Source of the DNA: JALZDI01 sp035557095
GTDB lineage: Bacteria > Actinomycetota > Actinomycetes > Propionibacteriales > Nocardioidaceae
Direction of reading: 5' to 3'
Length of the DNA: 64,000 nt
Assembly (NCBI GenBank): GCA_035557095.1
Contig: DATMEB010000071.1
Location: forward strand, 1-64,000
Shown: one piece after another, positions 1 through 9,574 of the stretch
Layout: every line of letters begins with the position of its first letter
Numbering within the stretch: position 1 is the stretch's first letter
The notes under the pieces: generated by a model
What the model saw: only the letters and a program-made list of their open reading frames with translations
Database searches by the model: none
Told to the model about the DNA's origin: nothing
Program-made: the position numbers and the translations under genes

Positions 1-530
1 CCGACCTGGCCGTGCCGCCCGATGTCGCGATCGTCCCGGTCTTCGACGAGCCGACCTTGCGGCTCGCCGCCGAGATCGACTCGACGATCTTCGACTGGCC
101 CGCGATGACCGAGGCGCAGGCGGCGAGCGAGCTGGAGGAGATCCAGCGCGGCCTGGCGACTGGGCAGTGGCGGGTGTTGCGGATGGTCGCGATGCTCGAC
201 GACGAGGCGGTCGGGACCGCGGGTGCGACGCTGGCCGGCCCGGCCCTGAGGCTCTGGGGCGCCGGCGTGCTGCCCGGCGCCCGCGGCCGCGGCGCGTACC
301 GGGCGATGCTCGACGCGCGCCTGCGCTGGGGTCTGTCGGAAGGAGCCACGATGGCTCTGGTCAAGGGGCGCGTCGTCACCTCCGCGCCGGTGCTGCGCCG
401 CGCCGGGTTCGTCTCGTACGGCCAGGAGCGCTGCTGGCAGTGGACCGCCCTCGCCGCCGCCCCGCCACACCTGCCCCCACGGTCCCCGCCACTACCCCTG
501 CCGAAAGATCCGACGCTGGGGGGGCTCTGA
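1..530 (+). CDS. GNAT family N-acetyltransferase, 5'-truncated by window edge
   Basis: C-terminal part of an acetyl-CoA-dependent N-acetyltransferase. The reading frame is open to base 3, so the true start probably lies outside the window; a GTG at 12 is the first start codon seen but is unlikely to be the real one. The acetyl-CoA-binding region is visible as V-L-P-G-A-R-G-R-G-A-Y-R followed by a helix, and the fold ends with a typical 'LRRAGF' segment. The extreme C-terminus is proline-rich and low in complexity. The substrate cannot be told from sequence. The stop codon lies in the loop of a strong terminator hairpin. Family assignment is fairly safe, specific role unknown. Confidence 0.75.
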   Translation, partial: DLAVPPDVAIVPVFDEPTLRLAAEIDSTIFDWPAMTEAQAASELEEIQRGLATGQWRVLRMVAMLDDEAVGTAGATLAGPALRLWGAGVLPGARGRGAYRAMLDARLRWGLSEGATMALVKGRVVTSAPVLRRAGFVSYGQERCWQWTALAAAPPHLPPRSPPLPLPKDPTLGGL

Positions 531-548
531 CCCCCCAGACGTCGGATC
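507..548 (+). terminator. Strong hairpin terminator overlapping the GNAT stop codon
   Basis: Arms 507-523 and 531-548 pair over 17 bp (GATCCGACG plus CTGGGGGG) with one bulged A at 539. The 7-base loop contains the TGA stop of the acetyltransferase gene. There is no U-run, as is common in high-GC actinobacteria. It separates the upstream gene from uvrB. Confidence 0.8.
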
Positions 549-589
549 GTTGTGCCGGGCGTGTCGGTGCGCGGACGTACGGTTGACAG

Positions 590-2704
<2,115 letters not shown>

Positions 2705-2714
2705 GGGGTGCCCA

Positions 2715-3077
2715 GTGAGCCCTGGCCTCGACCCCGACGCGCTCCTGGCCTACTGCCTGCAGAAGCCGGGTGCGTGGCAGGACGAGCCCTGGGAGGGCGA
2801 CGTGGTCACCAAGGTCGCTGACAAGATCTTCGCGTTCCTCGGCAACGGCACTTCGGTCGGTGTGAAATGTGGCACAGGGCGTGACGGCGCCGACGAGTGG
2901 CTGCAGCGCTACCCCGACGACGCGCACGTGATGGCCTACATCGGCCGGTCGGGCTGGAACACGCTCGACATCGGGGGTGCGATCCCCGACGAAGAGATCC
3001 TGGAGGCGGTCGACGCGTCGTACTCCACGGTCGTCGCCAAGCTGCCAAAGAAGCATCGACCCGAAGGAGCAAGATGA
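2715..3077 (+). CDS. MmcQ/YjbR family protein
   Basis: Small 120-aa protein of the MmcQ/YjbR family (DUF419), a double-wing DNA-binding-like fold whose function is unsettled. Typical features are an N-terminal helix ending in 'KPGAWQDEPW', a central 'KVADKIFAFLG' strand pair, the conserved 'GWNTLDIGG' segment and a C-terminal helix with 'SYSTVVAKLPKK'. GTG start ten bases after the uvrB stop. Its stop codon overlaps the ATG of the next gene (ATGA), so the two are translationally coupled and probably transcribed with uvrB. No direct link to repair is shown by the sequence. Confidence 0.85.
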   Translation: MSPGLDPDALLAYCLQKPGAWQDEPWEGDVVTKVADKIFAFLGNGTSVGVKCGTGRDGADEWLQRYPDDAHVMAYIGRSGWNTLDIGGAIPDEEILEAVDASYSTVVAKLPKKHRPEGAR

Positions 3078-3502
3078 GTGCCGCGTTCCAGGTGACCTTC
3101 GACGCCAAGGCCCCCGAGCAGATCGCCGGCTTCTGGGCCTCGGCGCTTGGCTACGAGACCGCGAAGCCCCCGGAGGGGTTCGGCTCCTGGGAGGAGTTCC
3201 TGGACTCCATCGGCGTGCCCGACGACAAGCGAGACAGCGCCTGGGCCCTGGTCGACCCCGAGGGCGTGAAGCCGCGGCTGTTCTTCCAGAAGGTGCCCGA
3301 GGACAAGTCCGCCAAGAACCGGGTGCACCTCGACATCCACGCCAGCGTCGGCGTGCAGCCGGACGACGTCGATGACCGCCGCCGCGAGGAGGTCGAGCGG
3401 CTCGAGTCGCTGGGGGCGACCCGGCACGAGGAGAAGACCGAGATGGGGCTGACCTGGGTCGTGATGACCGACCCGGAGGGCAACGAGTTCTGCGTCAGCT
3501 GA
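3074..3502 (+). CDS. VOC superfamily (glyoxalase-like) protein
   Basis: 142-aa protein with the vicinal oxygen chelate fold of the glyoxalase-like domain type, beginning 'MSAAFQVTFDAKAPEQIAGFW' (start AAGGAGCAAG-ATG). The conserved C-terminal 'TWVVMTDPEGNEFCV' strand and the 'RVHLDIHA' strand carry the residues (H and E) that usually bind metal. Such proteins range from lyases and dioxygenases to antibiotic-binding proteins, and the substrate is unknown here. Its start overlaps the stop of the MmcQ/YjbR gene by four bases. Family confident, function not. Confidence 0.85.
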   Translation: MSAAFQVTFDAKAPEQIAGFWASALGYETAKPPEGFGSWEEFLDSIGVPDDKRDSAWALVDPEGVKPRLFFQKVPEDKSAKNRVHLDIHASVGVQPDDVDDRRREEVERLESLGATRHEEKTEMGLTWVVMTDPEGNEFCVS

Positions 3503-3617
3503 CCCGGCGGCCGGGGTCCACATTCCGCTGAGCGGCCCGACTGCCCGTCCATGTGGGCTACTCGCGGATCATTTTCATTATTTCCTCCGCGCGCGGCTGG
3601 ATTTTTCGCTCTCGAGC

Positions 3618-3636
3618 CGTCACCATTCCGGTGACG
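3618..3636. promoter_or_regulatory. Inverted repeat CGTCACC-N5-GGTGACG
   Basis: Perfect 7-bp arms with a 5-base spacer directly abutting the ATTGT-TG-ACAAT operator; the two share base 3636. It could bind a second regulator or form a short hairpin. It is not found at the other two operator sites, so it may give dehydrogenase-specific control (inference). Confidence 0.4.
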
Positions 3637-3651
3637 GATTGTTGACAATCC
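3636..3651. promoter_or_regulatory. Operator copy 1 of the catabolic regulon (GntR/FCD-type palindrome)
   Basis: GGATTGT-TG-ACAATCC is a perfect 7+2+7 palindrome followed by TAC. The 17-base stretch ATTGTTGACAATCCTAC is identical at 12404-12420 and 13832-13848. It contains TTGACA (3642-3647), an ideal -35 hexamer, 59 bases before the dehydrogenase ATG; no convincing -10 follows. Binding by the GntR regulator encoded at 10890-11564 is inferred. Confidence 0.7.
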
Positions 3652-3705
3652 TACGAGCGGGAACGCCAAACGGGGCACCGCCAACGCGCAGAGGGGAGGT
3701 CGCCG

Positions 3706-4962
3706 ATGTCTTCGGTCACACCTGTCAGGTTTCCAGAACATCGTCCATTGCTTCAGTTCACCTGGTCCGATACAGAGACTTCGGCGACCGGGTACGTCGT
3801 GGTCGACCGACTCGTGTGCGGGATCGCCACCGGCGGCCTGCGCACCCGCGCCGGGTGCACGATGAGCGAGGTCGCCGACCTCGCCTCCGAGATGTCGCTG
3901 AAGACCGCGCTGTACGGCCTGCCCGTGGGCGGCGCCAAGGGCGGCATCGACTACCCCGCGGACGCGCCGGACGTCGACGACGTCCGCGAGCGATTCCTGC
4001 TGGCCGTCAAGCCGCTGCTCGACTCAGTGTGGACGACCGCCGGTGACCTCGGTACCCCGCAGGCTCGCCTCGACGCGGTCTTCGAGCGTGCCGGGCTGGG
4101 CACGTCGTCGATGCGGGCGCCGCTGCAGCGCACGGATGACCCCGAGGCCGAGGCCGAGCGGGTCGGCCGCCTGTTCGCCGCCACCGAGGACGGCCTGGTG
4201 ATGTCCGACATGGTCGGTGGCTACGGCGTGGCCGAGTCGGTCCTCGAGGCGATGGGCCCCCTGCGCCTCGAGCCGTCGCAGACTCGCGCTGTGGTCCAGG
4301 GCTTCGGCGCGATGGGCGGCTCGACGGCGCTCTACCTGCACTACGCCGGGGTCAGGGTCGTGGCACTGGTCGACGCGGAGGGCATGGTGGTCAACACCAC
4401 CCGCGGCCTCGACGTGCCGACGCTGATCGCCTCCCGCCAGCCGGGCGGGAGGATCGACCGCGAGATGCTGCGTCTCGACGACCAGGAGGCGCCCGCGGAG
4501 GCCTGGCTGGACGTCGACACCGACGTGCTGGTGCCGGCCGCCGTGGGGTACTGCATCGACGAGCACAACCACGGCCAGGTCCGTGCCCGGCTCATCGCCG
4601 AGGCGGCCAACGTTCCGGTGACCCCGGCGGCCGAGCAGGCGCTGATCGAGCGCGGCGTCGTCGTGATCCCGGACTTCGTCGCCAACGCCGGCGCCGCCGC
4701 CTGGGCCTGGTGGGTCATGTTCGGGGCGGTGCACACCCCGGCCGACTCGCGGGCCATGCTCACGGCACACGTGCGCCCGGTCGTCGCCTCGCTGATGCAG
4801 GAGTGGTGCAACGGGCAGGCGTCGCTGCGGGTGACCGCACGGCAGTTCGCCGAGCGCAACCTGGCCATCGCCGAGGCGCAGTACGGCGGAGTCACGGCGA
4901 CGATGCCGCTGTTCACGGCCGGAGCGGCCGCCGCTGCCGCCCCACTCGAGGCCATCGCCTGA
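3706..4962 (+). CDS. Glu/Leu/Phe/Val dehydrogenase family protein
   Basis: NAD(P)-dependent amino acid dehydrogenase of 418 aa, expected to interconvert an L-amino acid and its 2-keto acid plus ammonia. Family hallmarks are 'LKTALYGLP' (substrate lysine), the lysine of 'VGGAKGG', 'AGDLGT' with the catalytic aspartate, the dinucleotide loop 'GFGAMGG', and 'EAANVPVT'. It diverges where relatives have 'NAGGVxxSYxEW', reading 'NAGAAAWAWWVMFG' instead, so the substrate pocket may be unusual. The ATG is set by GGGGAGG 7 bases upstream. It is preceded by operator copy 1, linking it to the catabolic genes at 8-16.3 kb. It converges with sppA, three bases apart. Confidence 0.85.
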   Translation: MSSVTPVRFPEHRPLLQFTWSDTETSATGYVVVDRLVCGIATGGLRTRAGCTMSEVADLASEMSLKTALYGLPVGGAKGGIDYPADAPDVDDVRERFLLAVKPLLDSVWTTAGDLGTPQARLDAVFERAGLGTSSMRAPLQRTDDPEAEAERVGRLFAATEDGLVMSDMVGGYGVAESVLEAMGPLRLEPSQTRAVVQGFGAMGGSTALYLHYAGVRVVALVDAEGMVVNTTRGLDVPTLIASRQPGGRIDREMLRLDDQEAPAEAWLDVDTDVLVPAAVGYCIDEHNHGQVRARLIAEAANVPVTPAAEQALIERGVVVIPDFVANAGAAAWAWWVMFGAVHTPADSRAMLTAHVRPVVASLMQEWCNGQASLRVTARQFAERNLAIAEAQYGGVTATMPLFTAGAAAAAAPLEAIA

Positions 4963-4965
4963 GGC

Positions 4966-6672
4966 TCAGCGCAGGTCCCACGCCACCGGGGCGGTGAGCA
5001 CGCCGTACGCCGGGATCCGCAAGGCCCGGTACACCTGGTCGAGAAGGCTGCCGCCGTCGCCGCCCACCGCGGCGGCGGCGGGGCTCTCGCTGGACTGCGC
5101 CGGCCGGAGACGCTGCAGCAGCGGCGACTTCGGCAGCGTCCTCAGCTCGACGTCCTTGCGGCGCAGGCCGGCCCGGTCGCAGGCCAGGTCGATGGCCTCG
5201 TCGAGGCCGCCGAGCTCGTCGACCAGCCCGTGCTCGCGCGCGTCGGCTCCGGTCCACACCCGGCCCTTGGCCACCTCGCGGAGCCGTTCGACGTCCATGC
5301 GGCGGTCGTGCGCCGCCTTGCCGGTGAAGTCGGCGTACACCCGGTCCAGCCAGGCCTCCAGCCGGCGCCACTCGTCGTCGGTGAACTCGCGCTGGGCGGA
5401 GAACATCTCGGCCTGACGCCCGACCGAGACCGACTCGATGCGCACGCCGAACCGCTCGAGAGCATCGCGGATCACCTGCTTGCCCGCGAGCACACCGATG
5501 GAGCCGGTGATCGTGCCCGCGCTGGCGAGCACCGCGTCCGCGGGCATCGTGATGTAGTAGCCGCCGGAGGCTGCCACGGAGCCCATCGACGCGACCACGG
5601 TGCGTCCGGACTCGCGCAGCCGGAGCACCTCGCGGCGCAGCGCGTCGGAGGCGACGTAGGAGCCCCCAGGGCTGTCCACCCGCAGCACGACGGCGCGCAC
5701 GTCGTCGTCCTCCCGGGCCGCCCGCAGGCTGGCACCGAGGCCGTCGGAGCCGATCGAGGGCCCGCTCAGCGGTGACGCGCTCCGCGAGCGCCCGAGGTGG
5801 ATGGGGCCCGCGGCCTGGATCACCGCGACGGCCGGGCGGTGCCGCTGCAGCCGCTGCGCGGGATTCGAGCCCGGCTTCTTGCGATAGCGCTCGACGTAGC
5901 GCAGCGTGACCGGCGGCAGGTCGGCGCGTACGGCGGCGAACACCTCGTCGCGGTAGCCGAGCCGGTCGACCAGCCCGGCCTCGAGGGCCTCGTCGGCGTG
6001 CAGCGGCGCGCGCTCGACCACCGCCCGGACCGCCTCGGGGCTCAGCCCGCGGCCTTCGACGACACCCTGCACGATCGCCTCCATGGACGACTCGGTCAGC
6101 CGCTCGGCCATCTCGCGGTGCGCGTCGGTCATGTGTGTGCGCAGGAACATGTCCGCGGCGGTCTTGTACTCGTGCCGCTGCGCGATCTGCGGCGAGACGC
6201 CGGCCCGGTCCAGCGCCTCGCGTACGAACATGCCACTCGCCACCACACCGGTCAGACCCACGTCGCCGGAGGGCTGCAGCCACACCTCGTCGAAGCCGGT
6301 GGCCAGGAAGTACGGCACGTTGCCCGGCCCCATCTCGCCGAACGACTCCGACCAGCAGACGGTCTTCTTGCCGCTGCGGCGGAAGCGCTGGACCGCGGCG
6401 CGCAGCTCCCCGGCCATCGCCAGGGTCGGGTGGACGGCGCCGATGTGCGCGATCAGGCCGTGCACGTGCGGGTCGTCCGCGCCCTGGTGCAGACCCTCCA
6501 CCAGGTGCCGCAGAACCGGGACATGTCGGGTACGCGCAGCCTCGAGCGGGCTGCTCGGAGGCGCCTCGGCGACGCCCCGGGAGAGGTCGAGCTCCAGCAG
6601 GAGGTCGGTGGGCGCATCCCGGGTGACGCGGGCACGGACCTGGCGGGCGAGGGCAGAAGGGGTGGTCTCCAT
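4966..6672 (-). CDS. sppA: Signal peptide peptidase SppA, 67-kDa type
   Basis: Membrane-associated serine/lysine peptidase (S49 family) that degrades cleaved signal peptides. At 568 aa it has two tandem S49 domains. The N-terminal one supplies the general-base lysine (EYKTAADMF, K170) and the C-terminal one the nucleophile serine (GSVAASGGYY, S369), the arrangement of E. coli SppA. 'VDSPGGSYVASDALRREV' lies before the serine. I see no clear N-terminal transmembrane helix, so membrane attachment is uncertain. It sits between the dehydrogenase and terC with no obvious functional link to the catabolic genes. Confidence 0.92.
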   Translation of the reverse strand: METTPSALARQVRARVTRDAPTDLLLELDLSRGVAEAPPSSPLEAARTRHVPVLRHLVEGLHQGADDPHVHGLIAHIGAVHPTLAMAGELRAAVQRFRRSGKKTVCWSESFGEMGPGNVPYFLATGFDEVWLQPSGDVGLTGVVASGMFVREALDRAGVSPQIAQRHEYKTAADMFLRTHMTDAHREMAERLTESSMEAIVQGVVEGRGLSPEAVRAVVERAPLHADEALEAGLVDRLGYRDEVFAAVRADLPPVTLRYVERYRKKPGSNPAQRLQRHRPAVAVIQAAGPIHLGRSRSASPLSGPSIGSDGLGASLRAAREDDDVRAVVLRVDSPGGSYVASDALRREVLRLRESGRTVVASMGSVAASGGYYITMPADAVLASAGTITGSIGVLAGKQVIRDALERFGVRIESVSVGRQAEMFSAQREFTDDEWRRLEAWLDRVYADFTGKAAHDRRMDVERLREVAKGRVWTGADAREHGLVDELGGLDEAIDLACDRAGLRRKDVELRTLPKSPLLQRLRPAQSSESPAAAAVGGDGGSLLDQVYRALRIPAYGVLTAPVAWDLR

Positions 6673-6747
6673 GCCGTCAGCCTAGGCCCGGCCCGCGAGA
6701 CCCGGAGTCGTGTTCTGGCCGCGCGGTCTGCGACAATGGCGGCCTTG

Positions 6748-6870
6748 CGTGGAGGGGAGTACTCCTTCGCGGCGGGGTCGTCATCACGGTGGGACAGGCC
6801 GTTCGGCTTGCAGGTCCCATCCGGCCTCGCCGGTCTGTGCGCCGGGTGGCGGCAGGCGGAAGAGACCTCT
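6748..6870 (+). promoter_or_regulatory. yybP-ykoY (manganese) riboswitch controlling terC
   Basis: The leader shows the conserved yybP-ykoY elements in order: 5' GGAGGGGAGTA (6751-6761), GTCGTCATCACGG (6777-6789), a GC-rich variable stem, and the closing AGAGACCTC (6861-6869) that pairs with the 5' GGAGG to form P1. This class senses Mn2+ and often precedes TerC-family genes. GACCTC (6864-6869) can alternatively pair with GAGGTC (6896-6901), which overlaps the Shine-Dalgarno. So metal-stabilised P1 would free the ribosome binding site, a translational ON switch (inference). Confidence 0.88.
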
Positions 6871-6906
6871 GGGCGGCCATGTTGTCTGTCCGGAGGAGGT
6901 CCCGCG

Positions 6907-8016
6907 TTGAACATTCCCGTGTGGGTGTGGTGGTCCACGGTCCTGGTGACTGTGACGTTTCTGCTGGTAGACGTCGTCGTCATCGGCCGGCGTCCGCACG
7001 AGCCGTCGATGAAGGAGGTCTCCCGGCACCTCGCGTTCTTCATCGGGTGCGCGGTGGCCTTCGGGCTCGGCGTGTGGTTCTTCGCCGGTGCGCAGTACGG
7101 CGGTGAGTTCTTCGCCGGCTGGCTGACCGAGTACTCCCTGTCGGTCGACAACCTGTTCATCTTCATCATCATCATGAGCAAGTTCGCCGTGCCGCGGCAG
7201 TACCAGCAGACCGCGTTGATGATCGGCATCGTGCTCGCTTTGCTGATGCGCGGCATCTTCATCGCCGTCGGCGCGGCCGCGATCGCCAACTTCTCGTGGA
7301 TCTTCTACCTGTTCGGCGCGTTCCTGGTCTACACCGCCATCCACCTGGCCAAGGAGGGTCAGGAGAGCGAGGACGAGTTCGAGGAGAACCGGCTCATCCG
7401 GTTCGTCGAGCGGCGGTTCCCGGCGACGAAGGAGTACCACGGGGTCAAGCTCGTGGTGGTGGAGAACGGCAAGCGGCTGATCACGCCGATGCTGATCGTG
7501 ATGCTCGCGCTCGGCACCACCGACCTGCTCTTCGCGCTGGACTCGATCCCGGCGATCTACGGTCTGACCTCCGAGCCCTACCTGGTCTTCACCGCGAACG
7601 TGTTCGCGCTGATGGGACTGCGGCAGCTGTACTTCCTGATCGGCGGCCTGCTCAAGCGCCTGATCTACCTCAGCTACGGGCTCGCGCTCTTGCTTGCGTT
7701 CATCGGCGTCAAGCTGATCCTCGAGGCCCTGCATCTGAACGAGCTGCCGTTCATCAACGGCGGTGAGCACGTGAGCTGGGCGCCGGAGATCCCGATCTGG
7801 CTCTCGCTGACCATCATCATCGGCATCCTCGCGATCACGGCCGCCGCCAGCCTGATCAAGACCGGCGGCAAGTCGGCGCAGGCCCTCGAGGAGCAGGCCG
7901 CCGAGGAGAAGGCGGCCGATGAGCAGCCGAGCGGGACGGAGCCGTCCGACCGCGAGCCGCAGGGTGCCCAAGAGGCCGACGAGGCCGGCTCGCGTACCCG
8001 GGGCCCGGCCGACTGA
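6907..8016 (+). CDS. TerC family integral membrane protein (probable Mn2+ exporter)
   Basis: 369-aa membrane protein of the TerC/Alx/MeeF family, members of which export manganese or metallate exported proteins. About eight hydrophobic helices are visible. Characteristic acidic intramembrane motifs are present, 'SLSVDNLF' in the first half and 'TTDLLFALDSIPA' in the second. The C-terminus is a hydrophilic Glu/Ala-rich tail of about 45 residues. The TTG start at 6907 is chosen because GGAGGAGG (6892-6899) lies 7 bases upstream and the frame before it is riboswitch RNA. The riboswitch supports a manganese-homeostasis role. Confidence 0.9.
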   Translation: MNIPVWVWWSTVLVTVTFLLVDVVVIGRRPHEPSMKEVSRHLAFFIGCAVAFGLGVWFFAGAQYGGEFFAGWLTEYSLSVDNLFIFIIIMSKFAVPRQYQQTALMIGIVLALLMRGIFIAVGAAAIANFSWIFYLFGAFLVYTAIHLAKEGQESEDEFEENRLIRFVERRFPATKEYHGVKLVVVENGKRLITPMLIVMLALGTTDLLFALDSIPAIYGLTSEPYLVFTANVFALMGLRQLYFLIGGLLKRLIYLSYGLALLLAFIGVKLILEALHLNELPFINGGEHVSWAPEIPIWLSLTIIIGILAITAAASLIKTGGKSAQALEEQAAEEKAADEQPSGTEPSDREPQGAQEADEAGSRTRGPAD

Positions 8017-8027
8017 CCTGACGTTGC

Positions 8028-8054
8028 TGGGGGCCCGGTCGGACCGGGCCCCCA
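8028..8054. terminator. Bidirectional terminator between terC and the MFS gene
   Basis: T-GGGGG-CCC-GG-TC and its complement form up to 13 bp (about 11 bp with the 5-base loop TCGGA). It lies in the 43-base gap between convergent stop codons. Confidence 0.8.
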
Positions 8055-8059
8055 ACGCC

Positions 8060-9442
8060 TCAGACTGCGGCCATCTCCTTCTCGCGGTCGTAGGGCGGGC
8101 ACGTGGTGTCGACCCCGGGGATGCCACGGCCACGGATCGAGGCCCGCGCTGTCTCCGGGACGAACAGCAGCCCGACCGCCCCGATGACGCAGGCACCCAT
8201 CATGTAGTACGCCGGCACGAGCGAGCTGCCGGTGACCTCGATCAGCTTCTCGTTCGCGTACGGCGCGGTGCCGCCGAACAGTGCGGTCGACACGTTGTAG
8301 GCGATCGCGAAGCCGGCGAACCGCACATGCGTCGGGAACATCGCGGGGAACGTGGCCGAGATCGTGCTCAGCTGCAGCACGTAGAACAGTCCGAGCACGG
8401 CGAACCCGACGAGCGCCAGCGCGAAGTCCTGGGCCATCAGCAGGTACGCGGGAACCGCGAGCACGAACAGCCCGCCCAGCGAGGTCCACCACATCGGCTT
8501 GCGGCCGAGGCGGTCGGAGATACGGCCGGAGAACGGGACCACCAGCATCATCGCGAGCTGTCCGATGATCACCACGAGCAACGCAGGGGTGGTCTCCATG
8601 CCCAGCGTCTGCTCGAGATACGTCGGCGTGTAGGCCAAGAGGGTGTAGTTGCAGACGTTCAGCGCGACCACGAGGGCGCCAAGGGCGAGCAGCGGACGCA
8701 TGTACTGCGCGACCAGGTCCTTGAACTCGGTCTTGAGGCTGGTCTCGCTCTCGTGCTTGGACTCCAGCTCGCGGAAGACGGGCGTGTCCTCGAGCCTGGA
8801 GCGCAGGTACAGGCCGACCACGCCGAGCGGCCCGGCGATCAGGAACGGGATCCGCCAGCCCCAGTCCGCCATCGCCTCGGCGCCGACGATCACCTCGGTC
8901 AACAGCACGGCGGACGCACCGAGGGTGAAGCCGAGCAGGGTGCCGAACTCCAGGAAGCTGCCGAAGAACCCGCGACGGCGGTCGGGCGAGTACTCCGCCA
9001 TGAACGTCGCGGCGCCGCCGTACTCGCCGCCGGCGGAGAAGCCCTGGACCACGCGCAGCAGTATGAGCAGGATGGGTGCCAGGACGCCGAGGGTCGCCTC
9101 ACCGGGCAGCAGGCCGATGCAGAACGTGGCGGCCGCCATCATGATGATCGTGGTCGCCAGCACGGCCTTGCGGCCGAGCTTGTCACCCAGCGGCCCGAGT
9201 ACCAGACCGCCCAGCGGCCGGAACACGAACGACACCGCGAATACCAGCAGCGTGGCGGCGGTGCCCGCGTCCGGGAAGAACTGCGCCGTGATGTACGTGG
9301 TCGCGTAGGCGTACACGCCGTAGTCGAACCACTCGGTCATGTTCCCCATCGCCGACGCGCTGATGGCGCGGCGCAGGACCGGGCCTGAAGCGTCGCCCTG
9401 GGCGACGGCGGGATCCCCTGGTGAGGCTGCTTCGGACGTCAT
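8060..9442 (-). CDS. MFS transporter, metabolite:H+ symporter (MHS) type
   Basis: 460-aa twelve-helix secondary transporter resembling the MHS branch (ProP, KgtP and dicarboxylate/shikimate carriers). Evidence is 'GNMTEWFDYGVYAYATTYI' in helix 1, 'RPLGGLVLGPLGDKLGRKAVL' around loop 2-3, and the second-half repeat 'GRISDRLGRKP'. The ATG at 9442 is chosen over an upstream in-frame start because GAGGAGGAG directly precedes it. It lies downstream of the aminotransferase on the same strand and is the likely uptake system for the catabolic substrate (inference). A possible own promoter with TATATG (9478-9473 on this strand) lies just upstream. Confidence 0.88.
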   Translation of the reverse strand: MTSEAASPGDPAVAQGDASGPVLRRAISASAMGNMTEWFDYGVYAYATTYITAQFFPDAGTAATLLVFAVSFVFRPLGGLVLGPLGDKLGRKAVLATTIIMMAAATFCIGLLPGEATLGVLAPILLILLRVVQGFSAGGEYGGAATFMAEYSPDRRRGFFGSFLEFGTLLGFTLGASAVLLTEVIVGAEAMADWGWRIPFLIAGPLGVVGLYLRSRLEDTPVFRELESKHESETSLKTEFKDLVAQYMRPLLALGALVVALNVCNYTLLAYTPTYLEQTLGMETTPALLVVIIGQLAMMLVVPFSGRISDRLGRKPMWWTSLGGLFVLAVPAYLLMAQDFALALVGFAVLGLFYVLQLSTISATFPAMFPTHVRFAGFAIAYNVSTALFGGTAPYANEKLIEVTGSSLVPAYYMMGACVIGAVGLLFVPETARASIRGRGIPGVDTTCPPYDREKEMAAV

Positions 9443-9528
9443 GCGTCTCCTCCTCGACTCCGGGCACAGTGACATATACCCAGCCGAGACGAAGCTCACG
9501 TCCCCGAGACCGGACTGCGCCTTTGCCA

Positions 9529-9550
9529 GCCCGCGGACATGGCCGCGGGC
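9529..9550. terminator. Hairpin between aminotransferase and MFS genes
   Basis: GCCCGCGG-ACATGG-CCGCGGGC, a perfect 8-bp stem with 6-base loop, 25 bases after the aminotransferase stop. It may reduce read-through into the transporter gene. No U-run. Confidence 0.5.
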
Positions 9551-9574
9551 GCGGACTGCGGGAGCCTAGTACAG

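Larger units (their letters stand above)
3503..3705. other. Intergenic control region before the dehydrogenase gene
   Basis: No gene is seen here. The region holds an unusually AT-rich patch around 3567-3590 for this genome, then two adjacent inverted repeats (3618-3636 and 3636-3651, listed separately) and a strong ribosome binding site GGGGAGG at 3692-3698 for the gene starting at 3706. Confidence 0.6.

Noticed and set aside
583..589. TTGACA-like sequence before uvrB as a -35 element
   Set aside because: It is only a couple of bases before the GTG start, so it cannot direct uvrB transcription; likely chance.
5797..6906. N-terminal extension of the terC frame through antisense sppA and the riboswitch
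   Set aside because: The extension is antisense sppA followed by structured riboswitch RNA; the TTG at 6907 with GGAGGAGG explains the start.
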